A stretch of DNA of 64,000 nt from Bryobacterales bacterium (lineage in GTDB: Bacteria; Acidobacteriota; Terriglobia; Bryobacterales; Bryobacteraceae). How positions within the stretch are numbered: the first letter of the stretch is position 1; each line of letters opens with the position of its first letter. The DNA lies in NCBI GenBank assembly GCA_016713735.1, contig JADJOP010000011.1, positions 186,001 through 250,000 on the forward strand. The letters are read 5' to 3'. This document shows, piece after piece, positions 18,723-27,146 of the stretch. The notes under the pieces were generated by a model. It saw only the letters and a program-made list of their open reading frames with translations, ran no database searches and had not been told where the DNA came from. The position numbers were made by a program, and so were the translations under genes.

Positions 18723-19463
18723 TCACCATTCGTGGCGCAGGAACTCGACGAAATACTCCCAGAAGATCACCAGCACGGCGGCGATGCCGAGGGCGATGTA
18801 GAGCCCTTTGCGCCACACGGCGGCGCGGCGCGCGCGGGTTCCCGCGGGTTTCCAGACCCGGTCCTGGTTCAACGCGAGCAGGGCGTCGTAGAAAGCGGGG
18901 TGGCGGATGGTGTAACGGTAGCGGTCGCCTTCGAACAGACCGGCGGTCTCCTCGCGCCACTGCAGCGAAGAGGTGATGCTGGTGAGGGCGGGGACGGTGC
19001 GCCAGCGCGTGGCACGCCAGGCGGCGAGCAGGCAGCCCAGCGCGATGAGGCCGAAGAAGGCCACCAAGGCCACCCAGGCGGCGACGGACCACACGTCGTC
19101 GTTGAGGACAGGCAGCAGTTTCCAGCCGAAGAAAAGGGCCGCGCCGCCGGTGAGCACGGCGCCGATCATGACCTCAGAGCGGAAGCACTGGAGCAGGTTC
19201 AGGAACGGGCTCATCCGCTTCACCTCGCGCTCGTGCGTGGCCCGGCACCGCGGGCAGAAGGGGGCGCGGATGCCCTCGACGAGGCGGCTGGCGCTGCCTT
19301 CGGAGTCTGTGACGAGCACGACCTTTTCCCAATACAGAGGGGCGGCGCCGTGCGCACCGCAGTAGGCGCAGATGCCGGGCAGGCGCAGACGGAGGGGTGG
19401 ACCGGTGAGGACCAGCTCGGAGATCACCGGCTGAGGCCCATCCCGCGCCGGAATCACGCTCAT
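18723..19463 (-). CDS. zinc-ribbon transmembrane protein of SIR2/STAND operon
   Basis: 246 residues. Two CxxC pairs, ICAYC (C32, C35) and FCPRC (C70, C73), flank a short loop and should bind one zinc. Three hydrophobic segments follow at about 97-117, 125-148 and 217-240, so the ribbon is likely cytoplasmic and the rest membrane-embedded. It overlaps the STAND NTPase gene by 4 bases and is the last gene of the three-gene operon. No family recognised. In a defence context a membrane protein could be an effector, anchor or regulator, which is inference. Confidence 0.7.
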   Translation of the reverse strand: MSVIPARDGPQPVISELVLTGPPLRLRLPGICAYCGAHGAAPLYWEKVVLVTDSEGSASRLVEGIRAPFCPRCRATHEREVKRMSPFLNLLQCFRSEVMIGAVLTGGAALFFGWKLLPVLNDDVWSVAAWVALVAFFGLIALGCLLAAWRATRWRTVPALTSITSSLQWREETAGLFEGDRYRYTIRHPAFYDALLALNQDRVWKPAGTRARRAAVWRKGLYIALGIAAVLVIFWEYFVEFLRHEW

Positions 19464-21646
19464 TTCTTCGTCGCGCCACGCTGCAGCGTGAACTCAAACA
19501 CGATGGTCCCGTCTTTCGGATCGCGCGCCATGAGGATCACCTGCCGCGCCCGGCCCCCGTCGGCGAACCCCGTGCCGTCCACCTGCGCCGGCGGTGCGTC
19601 GATGGCATACAGCGTGCCAATCGTCGACCACGCGCGGGCTCCCTTGGCGCCGCCCCCTTGCCGGCCGGATATTTCGATCCGGGCAATGGGATTCGATGGG
19701 TCGACGTTGATCGGCCAAGCATCTCCCCGCACAATGAGCGGCCGCGCTTTGTCGTTCAACGTCAGGTTCAGCGGTTTGGCCGTGAACGTGTCCATGCCGG
19801 TGCGAATAGCGATCCGGAAGCTCCACGGCGTATCGCCCGCGCTTCCATCCTCGATCACGCGAATTCGCTCCAGCCGGCACAACATCTGCTCCACTCGCGT
19901 GGCCGGCGTCGCCGGTTGCCGCGACGCCTGCAACTGGCTGTAGAGGCCCTCTTTCTCGCGCTTCAGTTGTTCGATTTCCTCCCGGGCCCGGTCACGGTCG
20001 CGCTCGGCCTGGTCCGCGCGGGCCGTCTCCACCGTCAGCCGGTCGGCTCCGGCATTCAGCGGGGCCGTTTGTTGGACCATCTGCATCTTCAGATCCCGCG
20101 ATTCCTTTTCATAACGCGCGGCGGCCTCGATGCGTTCCTCGGCCTGCTTCTTGAGACGCTCGTATTCAGCCGATCCTGCTTTCCGCGCCTCATCCAGTTC
20201 CGCGAGACGGAGAGCCAGCGTATGTGCCTCCGCGGCCGACTGCCGCTCCCGCGCCTCGGCCTCCAAGAACCTCGCCTGCAGCGCCGCTGTGTTGGCGTTG
20301 GCCGCCTCACCCCGCTGATACAACGCAAAACCCAGGAACCCGGCCACCAGCACGGCTGCCACCCCCGCCAGCCGCAACAGCCCCTTGCGCCGTTGCGCTC
20401 CCTCCACGTAGCGCCGGCGCCAGGCGATGACGGCGCGGCTGAGCGAGTCGTGGTAGATCTCATACTGCGGCTCGGTGGGGCGGTCGGGCGCGGGGGCCAC
20501 GGTGGTCAAGATCCGCTTGTCGCCGCCGGCGAGCTTGGCCAGCAGCGACTTCATCAACGACTCATTGACGCCGGACTTATTGGCGAGGTCGGCCGCGCGG
20601 TAGGCGAGTTTGTCGGCGCTGTCGGTCACCAGGTAGTCAAAAATGCGCGCGCACATCTGGCGCTCGCTTCTGCTGAGCTTGCCGAGCACGGTTTCCACAT
20701 GGCGGCGGACGATCTCCGCGGCGCCGCCCAGCCGTCGCAGCGTCTCCACGCGCAGCTTCTTACTGCCGCTGGTGAGCTCCACTTCCCACAACTGCGTGAG
20801 CACGAGTTGCAGATAGGGCGTCTCAATGCCCGACTCATCCTGCCGCGCCGTTCCGCGCCCGACATCGCCGATAACGACAGCGCCCTTGCGCACCTGTTGG
20901 AGGACCTCGCCGGCGAGGCCATCCTCAAGTTCGATCGTGCCGCTGAACTGCCGTTCGGACTCAGGCAGCTTGTTGTACTCCTCGACCGGACCGCTCACGG
21001 CCCGCGCCGCGGCCTCCATGCCCAAACGGTCGAGCCGGTACCAGTTGGTGAAGAGGTTCGGCACCAGCGTTTTGAAGCGGTCCAACTCGGCGAGGGAATC
21101 CTCGCGCAGCGAGAGCAGGAAGCTCACCGGCAGGCCTGCGCGCCCCACAGCCTCGGCAAACTGCACAGAAAACGAACCGGGCTCGCCGAAGTGGGTCTCG
21201 TAGCGGAAGTACTCTTCAAACTGGTCGAGCATGAGCATCACGTCGGCGTCGAGCTCATTGGTGATGTACTGCAACAACTCGGCCAGCGTGCCGCCGGCGG
21301 GCGCGGTGACAGGGCGGCCGAGGAGCTTTTCGGCTTCGTGTTGAATGGCCTGGCGCAAGGCGGCCATGGCGTCGCCCTGCCAGGTGCGGAAATAGACGAT
21401 GAGCAGGTCGGGGCGCTCGCCGCGCTGGACCGCCTCTGTTTGCCGCCGCCGCAGATCGCGAATCGCACCGGCGCGGAGGATGGAGCTCTTGCCGACGCCG
21501 CTGGGGCCGAACAGCACGGTGACGCGGGCGCTGAAGAGGTTGGCGACAATGAGCTGCGTGTCTTCAGCGCGCCCGAAGAAGAACGGGGCGTCCTCTTCAG
21601 CGTACGGTGTCAAGCCGCGATAGGGGCAGAAGATGCGTTCAGACAC
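19460..21646 (-). CDS. nSTAND1-type NTPase with transmembrane helix and coiled coil
   Basis: 728 residues. The N-terminus CPYRGLTPYAEEDAPFFFGR is the hallmark entry of nSTAND1 NTPases, followed by Walker A GPSGVGKS (47-54) and Walker B LMLDQFEEYF (138-147). The helical STAND region runs to about 415 and ends with YEIYHDSLSRAV, also typical. A single membrane helix follows at 423-443, then a long charged coiled coil (about 450-600) and a beta-rich C-terminal domain of 115 residues. STAND proteins act as NTP-driven switches that oligomerise on sensing a trigger. It overlaps the upstream SIR2 gene by 8 bases and the downstream membrane-protein gene by 4, so all three form one operon. Confidence 0.85.
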   Translation of the reverse strand: MSERIFCPYRGLTPYAEEDAPFFFGRAEDTQLIVANLFSARVTVLFGPSGVGKSSILRAGAIRDLRRRQTEAVQRGERPDLLIVYFRTWQGDAMAALRQAIQHEAEKLLGRPVTAPAGGTLAELLQYITNELDADVMLMLDQFEEYFRYETHFGEPGSFSVQFAEAVGRAGLPVSFLLSLREDSLAELDRFKTLVPNLFTNWYRLDRLGMEAAARAVSGPVEEYNKLPESERQFSGTIELEDGLAGEVLQQVRKGAVVIGDVGRGTARQDESGIETPYLQLVLTQLWEVELTSGSKKLRVETLRRLGGAAEIVRRHVETVLGKLSRSERQMCARIFDYLVTDSADKLAYRAADLANKSGVNESLMKSLLAKLAGGDKRILTTVAPAPDRPTEPQYEIYHDSLSRAVIAWRRRYVEGAQRRKGLLRLAGVAAVLVAGFLGFALYQRGEAANANTAALQARFLEAEARERQSAAEAHTLALRLAELDEARKAGSAEYERLKKQAEERIEAAARYEKESRDLKMQMVQQTAPLNAGADRLTVETARADQAERDRDRAREEIEQLKREKEGLYSQLQASRQPATPATRVEQMLCRLERIRVIEDGSAGDTPWSFRIAIRTGMDTFTAKPLNLTLNDKARPLIVRGDAWPINVDPSNPIARIEISGRQGGGAKGARAWSTIGTLYAIDAPPAQVDGTGFADGGRARQVILMARDPKDGTIVFEFTLQRGATKK

Positions 21647-22520
21647 GCGCGGCCACCTCGCGCACCTTCACCAGGAAATCGGCGATGGTCATCTCAAAGA
21701 TGGTCAGTTTGCGGCCCTTCCAGAATTCACGCTCGAGCGGGTCGGCGCGTTCCTGGATGGCCCATGAGGCGTACTTGCGCGGCCAGTCCTTCCAGATTTT
21801 GTGGAGAATGACGCGCAGGTTCCAATCGCGCAGGCCATAGCCGAGAAAGAGGAAGTGGCTGCGGCGGAAGGGTTCGCCGAAGACCGCCGGCAGAGCGGTT
21901 TGGCCCGACATGCGGGTGAGGAATTCGACATAGTCGTCTTCGGTGATGACGTAGCTGTCCTCTTCGGGCGAGCCGGGAATGGAGGAGCCGTGCATTTTGA
22001 AAATGGTGGGGGCGGAGGAGAGATCGAGGGCCAGCCGCTGGGGATCGACGTCTTCCCACCCGGCGGCGCCGGCGCGTTTCACCGACACGAGAGGGGCCGA
22101 CATCTTATAAACGACAATGTTGCAGGCGCGGCCTTTTTCGGCGAAAGCCTGTTCGATGAGGGTGTCGTAATTGGTGGTGACAATGAGCGGGCTTTTCAAT
22201 TCGGCGAGGAACTGGTGCAACTCGCCATGCAGGTAGGCGCGCGAGAAGATGGAGTGCAACTCATCGTCGAGCCCGCCGCGGCCGGCCACGCCGTCGTAAT
22301 ATTGCGCCACACGCAGCAGGTCGAGCTGGTTGTCCGATGGGTAGCCGCTGCGGTCGTCGAGATACTTGGCCAGTTCCCAGCCGCTGGGCAGGAAATTGTC
22401 CTTGGGCGACTTCCATTGGACATCCTTGGGGCGGCAGGAAAGCGAAGCGCCGGCTCCGAGAAAGGGAATGACGCCCCCGCTGGCCAGCTTTTCCCAGATC
22501 AATTCATAGGGCGGTTCCAA
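21639..22520 (-). CDS. SIR2-like NADase/deacylase-fold protein
   Basis: 293 residues, with all SIR2-fold landmarks. GAGAS at residues 22-26 is the NAD-binding loop, TTNYD at 115-119 contains the conserved asparagine, H177 in FKMHGSS is the catalytic histidine, and HFLFLGYGLRDWNL at 222-235 is the C-terminal NAD-site segment. It lacks the zinc module of true sirtuins. This is the SIR2_2/defence-type subfamily, several members of which (ThsA, DSR, Avs5, SIR2-HerA) cleave NAD to abort phage infection. Its start is divergent from an ECF sigma gene. Coupled by overlap to a STAND NTPase, a pairing also seen as fusions in Avs5. NADase activity here is predicted, not shown. Confidence 0.85.
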   Translation of the reverse strand: MEPPYELIWEKLASGGVIPFLGAGASLSCRPKDVQWKSPKDNFLPSGWELAKYLDDRSGYPSDNQLDLLRVAQYYDGVAGRGGLDDELHSIFSRAYLHGELHQFLAELKSPLIVTTNYDTLIEQAFAEKGRACNIVVYKMSAPLVSVKRAGAAGWEDVDPQRLALDLSSAPTIFKMHGSSIPGSPEEDSYVITEDDYVEFLTRMSGQTALPAVFGEPFRRSHFLFLGYGLRDWNLRVILHKIWKDWPRKYASWAIQERADPLEREFWKGRKLTIFEMTIADFLVKVREVAARV

Positions 22521-22658
22521 GAATTAGCCTCCTCGCGAGTGTAGTCTATGCTGGCACAATTCGGCCTCAATGGCGAGGGCGCTGTGGCCTTCAGTCTCGA
22601 TTGCGGCAAGCCGGGCGGGGGAATTGGCGGCCTCGTGCGACAGTAGATTCGTGAGGCC

Positions 22659-23246
22659 GTGACGCAGGTGGAACTGATCCCCGTCAACCAGATCCGCCCG
22701 ATTGCCGCGACGGCGGAGGATGAGCGTGAGTTCGTCCAAGCGCTGTTGCGCAAGGACCGCAAGGCGACGGCGGAGTTCGTTGACCGCTTCGCGGGGGCGG
22801 TGCATTCGTTTGTCCACTGGCGGCTGTCCCCTTCTGCGCAGCAGGTGGAGGATGTCGTCCAGGAGGTGTTTCTCGAAGCCTGGCGCAACCTGCCCCGTTA
22901 TCGCGGTGATTCCAACCTGAAGGCCTGGCTGCTCGGTATCGCCCGTCATAAGGTGCAAGATCACTTCCGCGGGGCGTTGCGTCATGCCGAGTGGGATGAA
23001 AGCGTGGAGGCAAGCCAGGTTGCCCCGCCGGCGGTGGAGAATGAGCTGATGTACCGGGAGCGGAGCGAACGCGTGCAGGCGGTTCTGGCCGAGCTTCCCG
23101 AGCAGTACAGGGTAGTGTTGTTGTGGAGGTATTGGGAGTCGCAGAGTGCGGCTTCCATTGGCGCCGCCATCGGCAAGACCGAAAAGGCGGTGGAACGGCT
23201 GCTGGCGCGGGCGCGAGCCCAGTTCCGCGCACGGTACGGAGCCTAG
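22659..23246 (+). CDS. ECF-type RNA polymerase sigma factor
   Basis: 195 residues from GTG 22659. Region 2 (AVHSFVHWRLSPSAQQVEDVVQEVFLEAWRN) and region 4 (LPEQYRVVLLWRYWESQSAASIGAAIGKTEKAVERLLARAR) are both complete, joined by a short linker. It directs core RNA polymerase to alternative promoters in response to an unknown signal. It is followed within 4 bases by a small Cys-containing protein that could be its regulator. The signal and regulon cannot be read from the window. Confidence 0.9.
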   Translation: MTQVELIPVNQIRPIAATAEDEREFVQALLRKDRKATAEFVDRFAGAVHSFVHWRLSPSAQQVEDVVQEVFLEAWRNLPRYRGDSNLKAWLLGIARHKVQDHFRGALRHAEWDESVEASQVAPPAVENELMYRERSERVQAVLAELPEQYRVVLLWRYWESQSAASIGAAIGKTEKAVERLLARARAQFRARYGA

Positions 23247-23249
23247 CGT

Positions 23250-23567
23250 ATGTGGGATGACCAGGATTTCGAACAGCTAGCCCGCGAAACGAACGAGGCC
23301 GAACGCCCCGCCGCGCCCAGCCTGAAGGCGAGGCTGTACACCGCGCTCATTCGCGAGCAACAGGCGAGCGGGCCGCTGGAAGCGCTCACGGAGACGCGGG
23401 AGAACGGGCGGGGCTTGTGTGTCTTCGAACACCTCGTCACCATTGCTCCCATGAACTCGCTGCAGCCGGTGTTCTATTGCCAGGTGTGCCACGCCCGTGT
23501 GCTGGCCGAGCGCCTTGACCGGCCGCCCATCTGGTGGCCGCACTGCCCGTACGCGCATTTCCACTGA
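23250..23567 (+). CDS. small Cys/His protein downstream of ECF sigma factor
   Basis: 105 residues, starting 4 bases after the sigma factor stop. The N-terminal 45 residues are helical and charged (SLKARLYTALIREQQ), as in the sigma-binding part of anti-sigma factors. The C-terminal half has C57, a CQVCH motif (C77, C80, H81) and a final CPYAHFH, enough ligands for zinc or another metal. No membrane segment. A soluble, metal- or redox-sensing anti-sigma (ZAS-like) role is a reasonable guess from position and ligands, but the classical HxxxCxxC order is not present. Convergent, 2 bases from the next gene. Confidence 0.6.
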   Translation: MWDDQDFEQLARETNEAERPAAPSLKARLYTALIREQQASGPLEALTETRENGRGLCVFEHLVTIAPMNSLQPVFYCQVCHARVLAERLDRPPIWWPHCPYAHFH

Positions 23568-23569
23568 GC

Positions 23570-24214
23570 TCAGAACTCCCAGCTCACTCCCCACAGATTC
23601 TGGAAGTTTGCGAGGTTGCGTTGAGCGGGCGGGCGCAGCGCGCGACTCAGGGCATTGCGCTGCAGGGTTTCGCTGAACGAATAGCGAAACCGCAGGCCGC
23701 CTGAAAGCCGCACGTCGATTCCCACCGCCACGCGAAGGGCCGGCCGCGTGGATTCGATGCGCGCATCAGGAGCCGCAATCGGGCCGCTCAGCGCAGCCGG
23801 GCCATTGCTGGCCGCGCGCAGGATGCTGAGCCCTGGACCCGCCGCCAGATAGGGCCGGATGCGGCTCGCTCTGGGACGAAAATACACCATGCCCTCGGCC
23901 ACCAGCGAGTGCATCGTGGCGCGCATCGGCGCCTCGTAAGAGGCCTGGCGCGCCACATCGGCTCCACTGAGCGTGACGGCGTTGCGGTTCCATCCATAGC
24001 TGAACTGCGTGGAGAAGTAATCGGTGAAATGGCTTCCGCCAAACACTTGGAACACGGCGCCGTTTTGCGGCTTGTAGGCGGAGAACTGGTTGGGCGGCGT
24101 TCCCTGCGTCTGCGCGTCGGCCGAGAGCGTGGCCACTCCGCCCATCGCACCGGCAAAGAAGTCGGCCCCCGAACAGGCCGCGCTACCCGCCAGCAGGAGA
24201 AAAATTGCGCGCAT
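23570..24214 (-). CDS. outer-membrane beta-barrel protein
   Basis: 214 residues. A signal peptide (AIFLLLAGSAACSGA) is followed by alternating hydrophobic strands: FAGAMGGVATLSADAQ, VFQVFGGSHFTDYFSTQFSYGWNR, AEGMVYFRPRASRIRPYLAAGPGLSIL and GLRFRYSFSETLQRNAL. The PYLAAGPG segment and the WGVSWEF C-terminus, ending in an aromatic, fit an eight-stranded OmpA/OmpW-like barrel. No periplasmic domain. Function unknown. Stand-alone and divergent from the beta-helix gene. Confidence 0.7.
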   Translation of the reverse strand: MRAIFLLLAGSAACSGADFFAGAMGGVATLSADAQTQGTPPNQFSAYKPQNGAVFQVFGGSHFTDYFSTQFSYGWNRNAVTLSGADVARQASYEAPMRATMHSLVAEGMVYFRPRASRIRPYLAAGPGLSILRAASNGPAALSGPIAAPDARIESTRPALRVAVGIDVRLSGGLRFRYSFSETLQRNALSRALRPPAQRNLANFQNLWGVSWEF

Positions 24215-24326
24215 GAAAAAAGTATAGCGGCGGGGAGGGGGATTCCCGAACCGATTCCGACAGATTGTTTGTCTGGGCCAGACGCGGAATTCGTTCTTTC
24301 AATCCCTCATCACAATGGAGAAACCT

Positions 24327-25061
24327 ATGACTCGAAAGCTATTCGTGTGCTTACTGCTGGCATCGGCCGCATGGGCGCAGGACTCACGTCCCATCGTTAA
24401 AAGCGGCGTCATCGACAGCGCCGGAAACTATAAGTTGACTCAGAACATTTCCGGCGAGCTGCTGATTGCGGCCAGCGATGTGACGCTGGACCTTAACGGC
24501 TACTCGCTCAACGGCCCGGGCGGCAAGCTCGGCATGGGCATCGTCATCCGCAATGCCCGCGGCGTGAAGGTATCGGGCGGATCAATCAGCAACTTCGCCT
24601 TCGGCGTTGTCGTGGACGGCAGTTCCAACGTGATTCTGCGCGACCTGAGAATCCGTGCGCAAGGACTGACGGTGGTGGCTCCGCCGCCTGAGACCGGCAT
24701 CATGATCGTGCAATCCTCCAATGTCGTCGTCGAGAATAACGCCATCAGCAACGTTGGCCTCGGCATCTTCATCCGTGGCGGGCGCAGCTATGGCAACCGC
24801 ATCGCCAACAACACCGTAACGGCGGGAACCAATGGCGTCCTCGGCATCTGTTACAACCCGACGCCGACCGACCCCAACGGCCCCCGGGCGGACCTGGTCA
24901 CCGGAAACCTGGTGTCCCGTTTCGGCACCGCCATCCAATTGTCCGACCTCTCGGTAGCCAACGTACTGAAGGGAAATACGCTCATTTACTTCAATACGGC
25001 GGTGGAATTCATGGACCAGTCCAACGTGGACATGGAAAACGTCAAGGTGAAGTTACCCTAA
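24327..25061 (+). CDS. secreted right-handed beta-helix repeat protein
   Basis: 244 residues from ATG 24327, with GGAGA about six bases upstream; an ATG at 24315 in frame is less well placed. Signal peptide MTRKLFVCLLLASAAWAQ. The mature part is built of parallel beta-helix coils: DVTLDLNGYSLNG, GIVIRNARGVKVSGGSISN, GVVVDGSSNVILRDLRI, GIMIVQSSNVVVENNAISN, GIFIRGGRSYGNRIANNTV. These match the PbH1/NosD-like repeat found in pectate lyase-like folds. No obvious catalytic acid cluster, so it may bind or modify a polysaccharide. A strong intrinsic terminator follows. Confidence 0.78.
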   Translation: MTRKLFVCLLLASAAWAQDSRPIVKSGVIDSAGNYKLTQNISGELLIAASDVTLDLNGYSLNGPGGKLGMGIVIRNARGVKVSGGSISNFAFGVVVDGSSNVILRDLRIRAQGLTVVAPPPETGIMIVQSSNVVVENNAISNVGLGIFIRGGRSYGNRIANNTVTAGTNGVLGICYNPTPTDPNGPRADLVTGNLVSRFGTAIQLSDLSVANVLKGNTLIYFNTAVEFMDQSNVDMENVKVKLP

Positions 25062-25088
25062 ACTTACTTCTCGCCGGATGCAAACCGA

Positions 25089-25123
25089 GGCCAGCCGGGA
25101 GCAGTCACCGGCTGGTCATTTTC
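25089..25123 (+). terminator. intrinsic terminator after beta-helix gene
   Basis: GGCCAGCCGG (25089-25098) pairs with CCGGCTGGTC (25108-25117), ten pairs including one G-T, with a 9-base loop. ATTTTCT follows directly. Lies 28 bases after the stop of the beta-helix gene and ahead of the next ATG at 25165. Confidence 0.75.
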
Positions 25124-25164
25124 TCCGTGTGCCGCTCCCCGCGGCCGCGGGGTATGATGTCGGC

Positions 25165-26549
25165 ATGCTTTCCCGCCGCTCCCTGTTGTCCCTTGTGCCG
25201 GCCGCCGCGGCCGCCCAATCGCGCTTTGCCGGATTGCCCAATGTCGGGCTGAAGGCGAACACCCAAGGTCCACGCTCGGAATGCGGCGTGGGGGCGCTCA
25301 TGCCCTGGGCCGATGCGCTGTGGGCGGTCACCTACAACTCGCACAAGCAGGGCACCGGCACCGGCCTCTCGCTCTATCGCATCGACGACAAGTTTGAGGC
25401 CGTGGAGGTTCATCAGCACAACGGCACGCACGCCAACCGGCTGGTCCATCGCCAATCGAACCAGGTGTTCATCGGCCCCTACGCGATCGACGACAAGGGC
25501 AACCACCGCTTTCTGCCCACGCTGGCCGAACATCGCCTGACAACGACGATGCCGCATCTCACCGACCCAGCCAACCGCGTCTATTTCCTCACCATGGAGG
25601 GACTGCTGTTTGAGCACGATGTGAGCACGCATGAGTCGCGCCAGGTGGACGACCTTGTGCAGCGTTTCCAGATCAAACAGCGGCCGCATTTCAAGGGCGG
25701 CTTCACGTCGCAGGGCCGCATGGCCGTCACCAACAACGGCTTCTACGAGTTTGGCGACAACCAGGCGGGGCTGTTCGAATTCGACGGCAAAACGTGGCGG
25801 GCGCTGTCGCGCAAACCGCACATGGACGTGGCCACGCGCGGTGATTTCGGCGGCGTGCTGTTTGCCACCGGCTGGGATGAAAGCTCGGTGTTGTTCTGGG
25901 CGCTGGTGAAGGGCGAGTGGCAGCGCTACCGGCTGCCGAAGTCGTCGAACCGCTTCAACCACGCCTGGCAGACGGAGTGGATGCGCATTCGCGAAGTGGA
26001 AACCGAACACTTCTTGATGGACATTTTCGGCATGTTCTATGAACTGCAGCCGCTGGCCTTTGAGGGCCACATCTGGGGCGTGAAGCCGATCTGCGCCCAC
26101 CTGCGCACGATTCCGGATTACTGCCCCTTCCGTGGGCTGCTCGCCCTGGCGGCAACGAGGGCTCACCCAATGCGAACAACAATCCACTGGGCGGCCAGCC
26201 GCAATCGGGCATCTGGTTTGGCAAGACCGACGACCTGTGGCAATGGGGCAAACCGGCGGGTTGGGGCGGACCGTGGCGCAAAGCGGCGGTGACGGCGGGC
26301 CAGGCGTCGGAGCCGTTCCTGATGACGGGCTTCGATAAGAAAGTGCTCCACCTGCTGGCCGACAAGGCGTGCCGCTTCCTGATTGAAGTGGATGTGTTGG
26401 GCAACGGAACCTGGGTTCCGTATGAGTCGGTGGCCGTGAGCCAGGGGCCGTATGCCTATCACGTGTTCCCGGCGGGCTTCAGCGCGCACTGGGTGCGGCT
26501 GACGCCCTCGGTTTCCTGCACCGCTTCGGCGGAGTTCATTTACACCTGA
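25165..26549 (+). CDS. Tat-exported propeller-like protein of unknown function (frameshifted)
   Basis: 461 residues after repair. The N-terminus MLSRRSLLSLVPAAAAAQ is a short twin-arginine-type signal. The body has kelch/propeller-like strands with repeated aromatic-glycine turns (AGLFEFDGKTWRALSRKPH, GEWQRYRLPKSS, IWFGKTDDLWQWGKPAGWGG) and a C-terminal beta-sandwich-like region (KACRFLIEVDVLGNGTWVPYESV). The frame breaks at 26151-26152: adding one G gives ALAGNEGSPNANN and reads through to the stop at 26549. I recognise the general layout of exported acidobacterial and planctomycete hypothetical proteins but no defined family. The end overlaps the convergent DUF4287 gene by about 10 bases. 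Confidence 0.7.
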
Positions 26550-27124
26550 ACGGGCTTTGCGGCGGCGGTGGCAAGCGCCGCCAGCCGCGCAAGTGCCAGT
26601 TTCCACTCCGCCTTGGCCTTGGCCACCGCCGCCGCGTCGGGCAGCTTCTCGTGGTCGACGCTGACCTGCGACTTCTTCTCGCCCTTGGCGAAAAAGAAGG
26701 CGTTCACGCGGCTGCCATCGCTCCAGGTGATGCGCACTGACTTGCCCGGTGTGGACTTGCGAATCGTGATGCCGGGCGCGGCCAGCCACTTGCGGCGAAG
26801 CCCGGCTTCCGTCCACCAGCGGGACAGATCATCCACGGAGACGGCGACCGTTTTGGATGCGCTGGCAGCAAAACCGCCCGCTTTCTCGTGGACCGCTCGT
26901 AATCCCCGCGCGCGTTCATACTCGACGGTGATGGACTGGCTCCACCAGGCCGCGACGCCGTGTTCGCCGGTCAGCCAGTGGGCCATGGCGGCGTGGGTCC
27001 AGGACTGCGCCCCCGCGCCATCGAGCAGCGCGAACCATGCGCTCCAGCCGCGGCCGGTGGCCTGTGTGACGGCTTCGTCGCGAATCGAAGGACGGTATGT
27101 TCCGGCACCGCTGGTTTGCGCCAT
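26540..27124 (-). CDS. DUF4287/SRPBCC-domain protein
   Basis: 194 residues in two parts. The first is a DUF4287-like helical module (GRGWSAWFALLDGAGAQSWTHAAMAHWL then VAAWWSQSITVEYERARG). The second is a START/AHSA1-like SRPBCC fold (LRRKWLAAPGITIRKSTPGKSVRITWSDG, VNAFFFAKGEKKSQVSVDHEKL). This pairing is common in soil bacteria and of unknown role; the SRPBCC fold suggests ligand binding. Cytoplasmic. Its start is only 22 bases from the divergent start of the next gene. Confidence 0.78.
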   Translation of the reverse strand: MAQTSGAGTYRPSIRDEAVTQATGRGWSAWFALLDGAGAQSWTHAAMAHWLTGEHGVAAWWSQSITVEYERARGLRAVHEKAGGFAASASKTVAVSVDDLSRWWTEAGLRRKWLAAPGITIRKSTPGKSVRITWSDGSRVNAFFFAKGEKKSQVSVDHEKLPDAAAVAKAKAEWKLALARLAALATAAAKPVQV

Positions 27125-27146
27125 GGCAGTATTCTAAACTGGGCCC

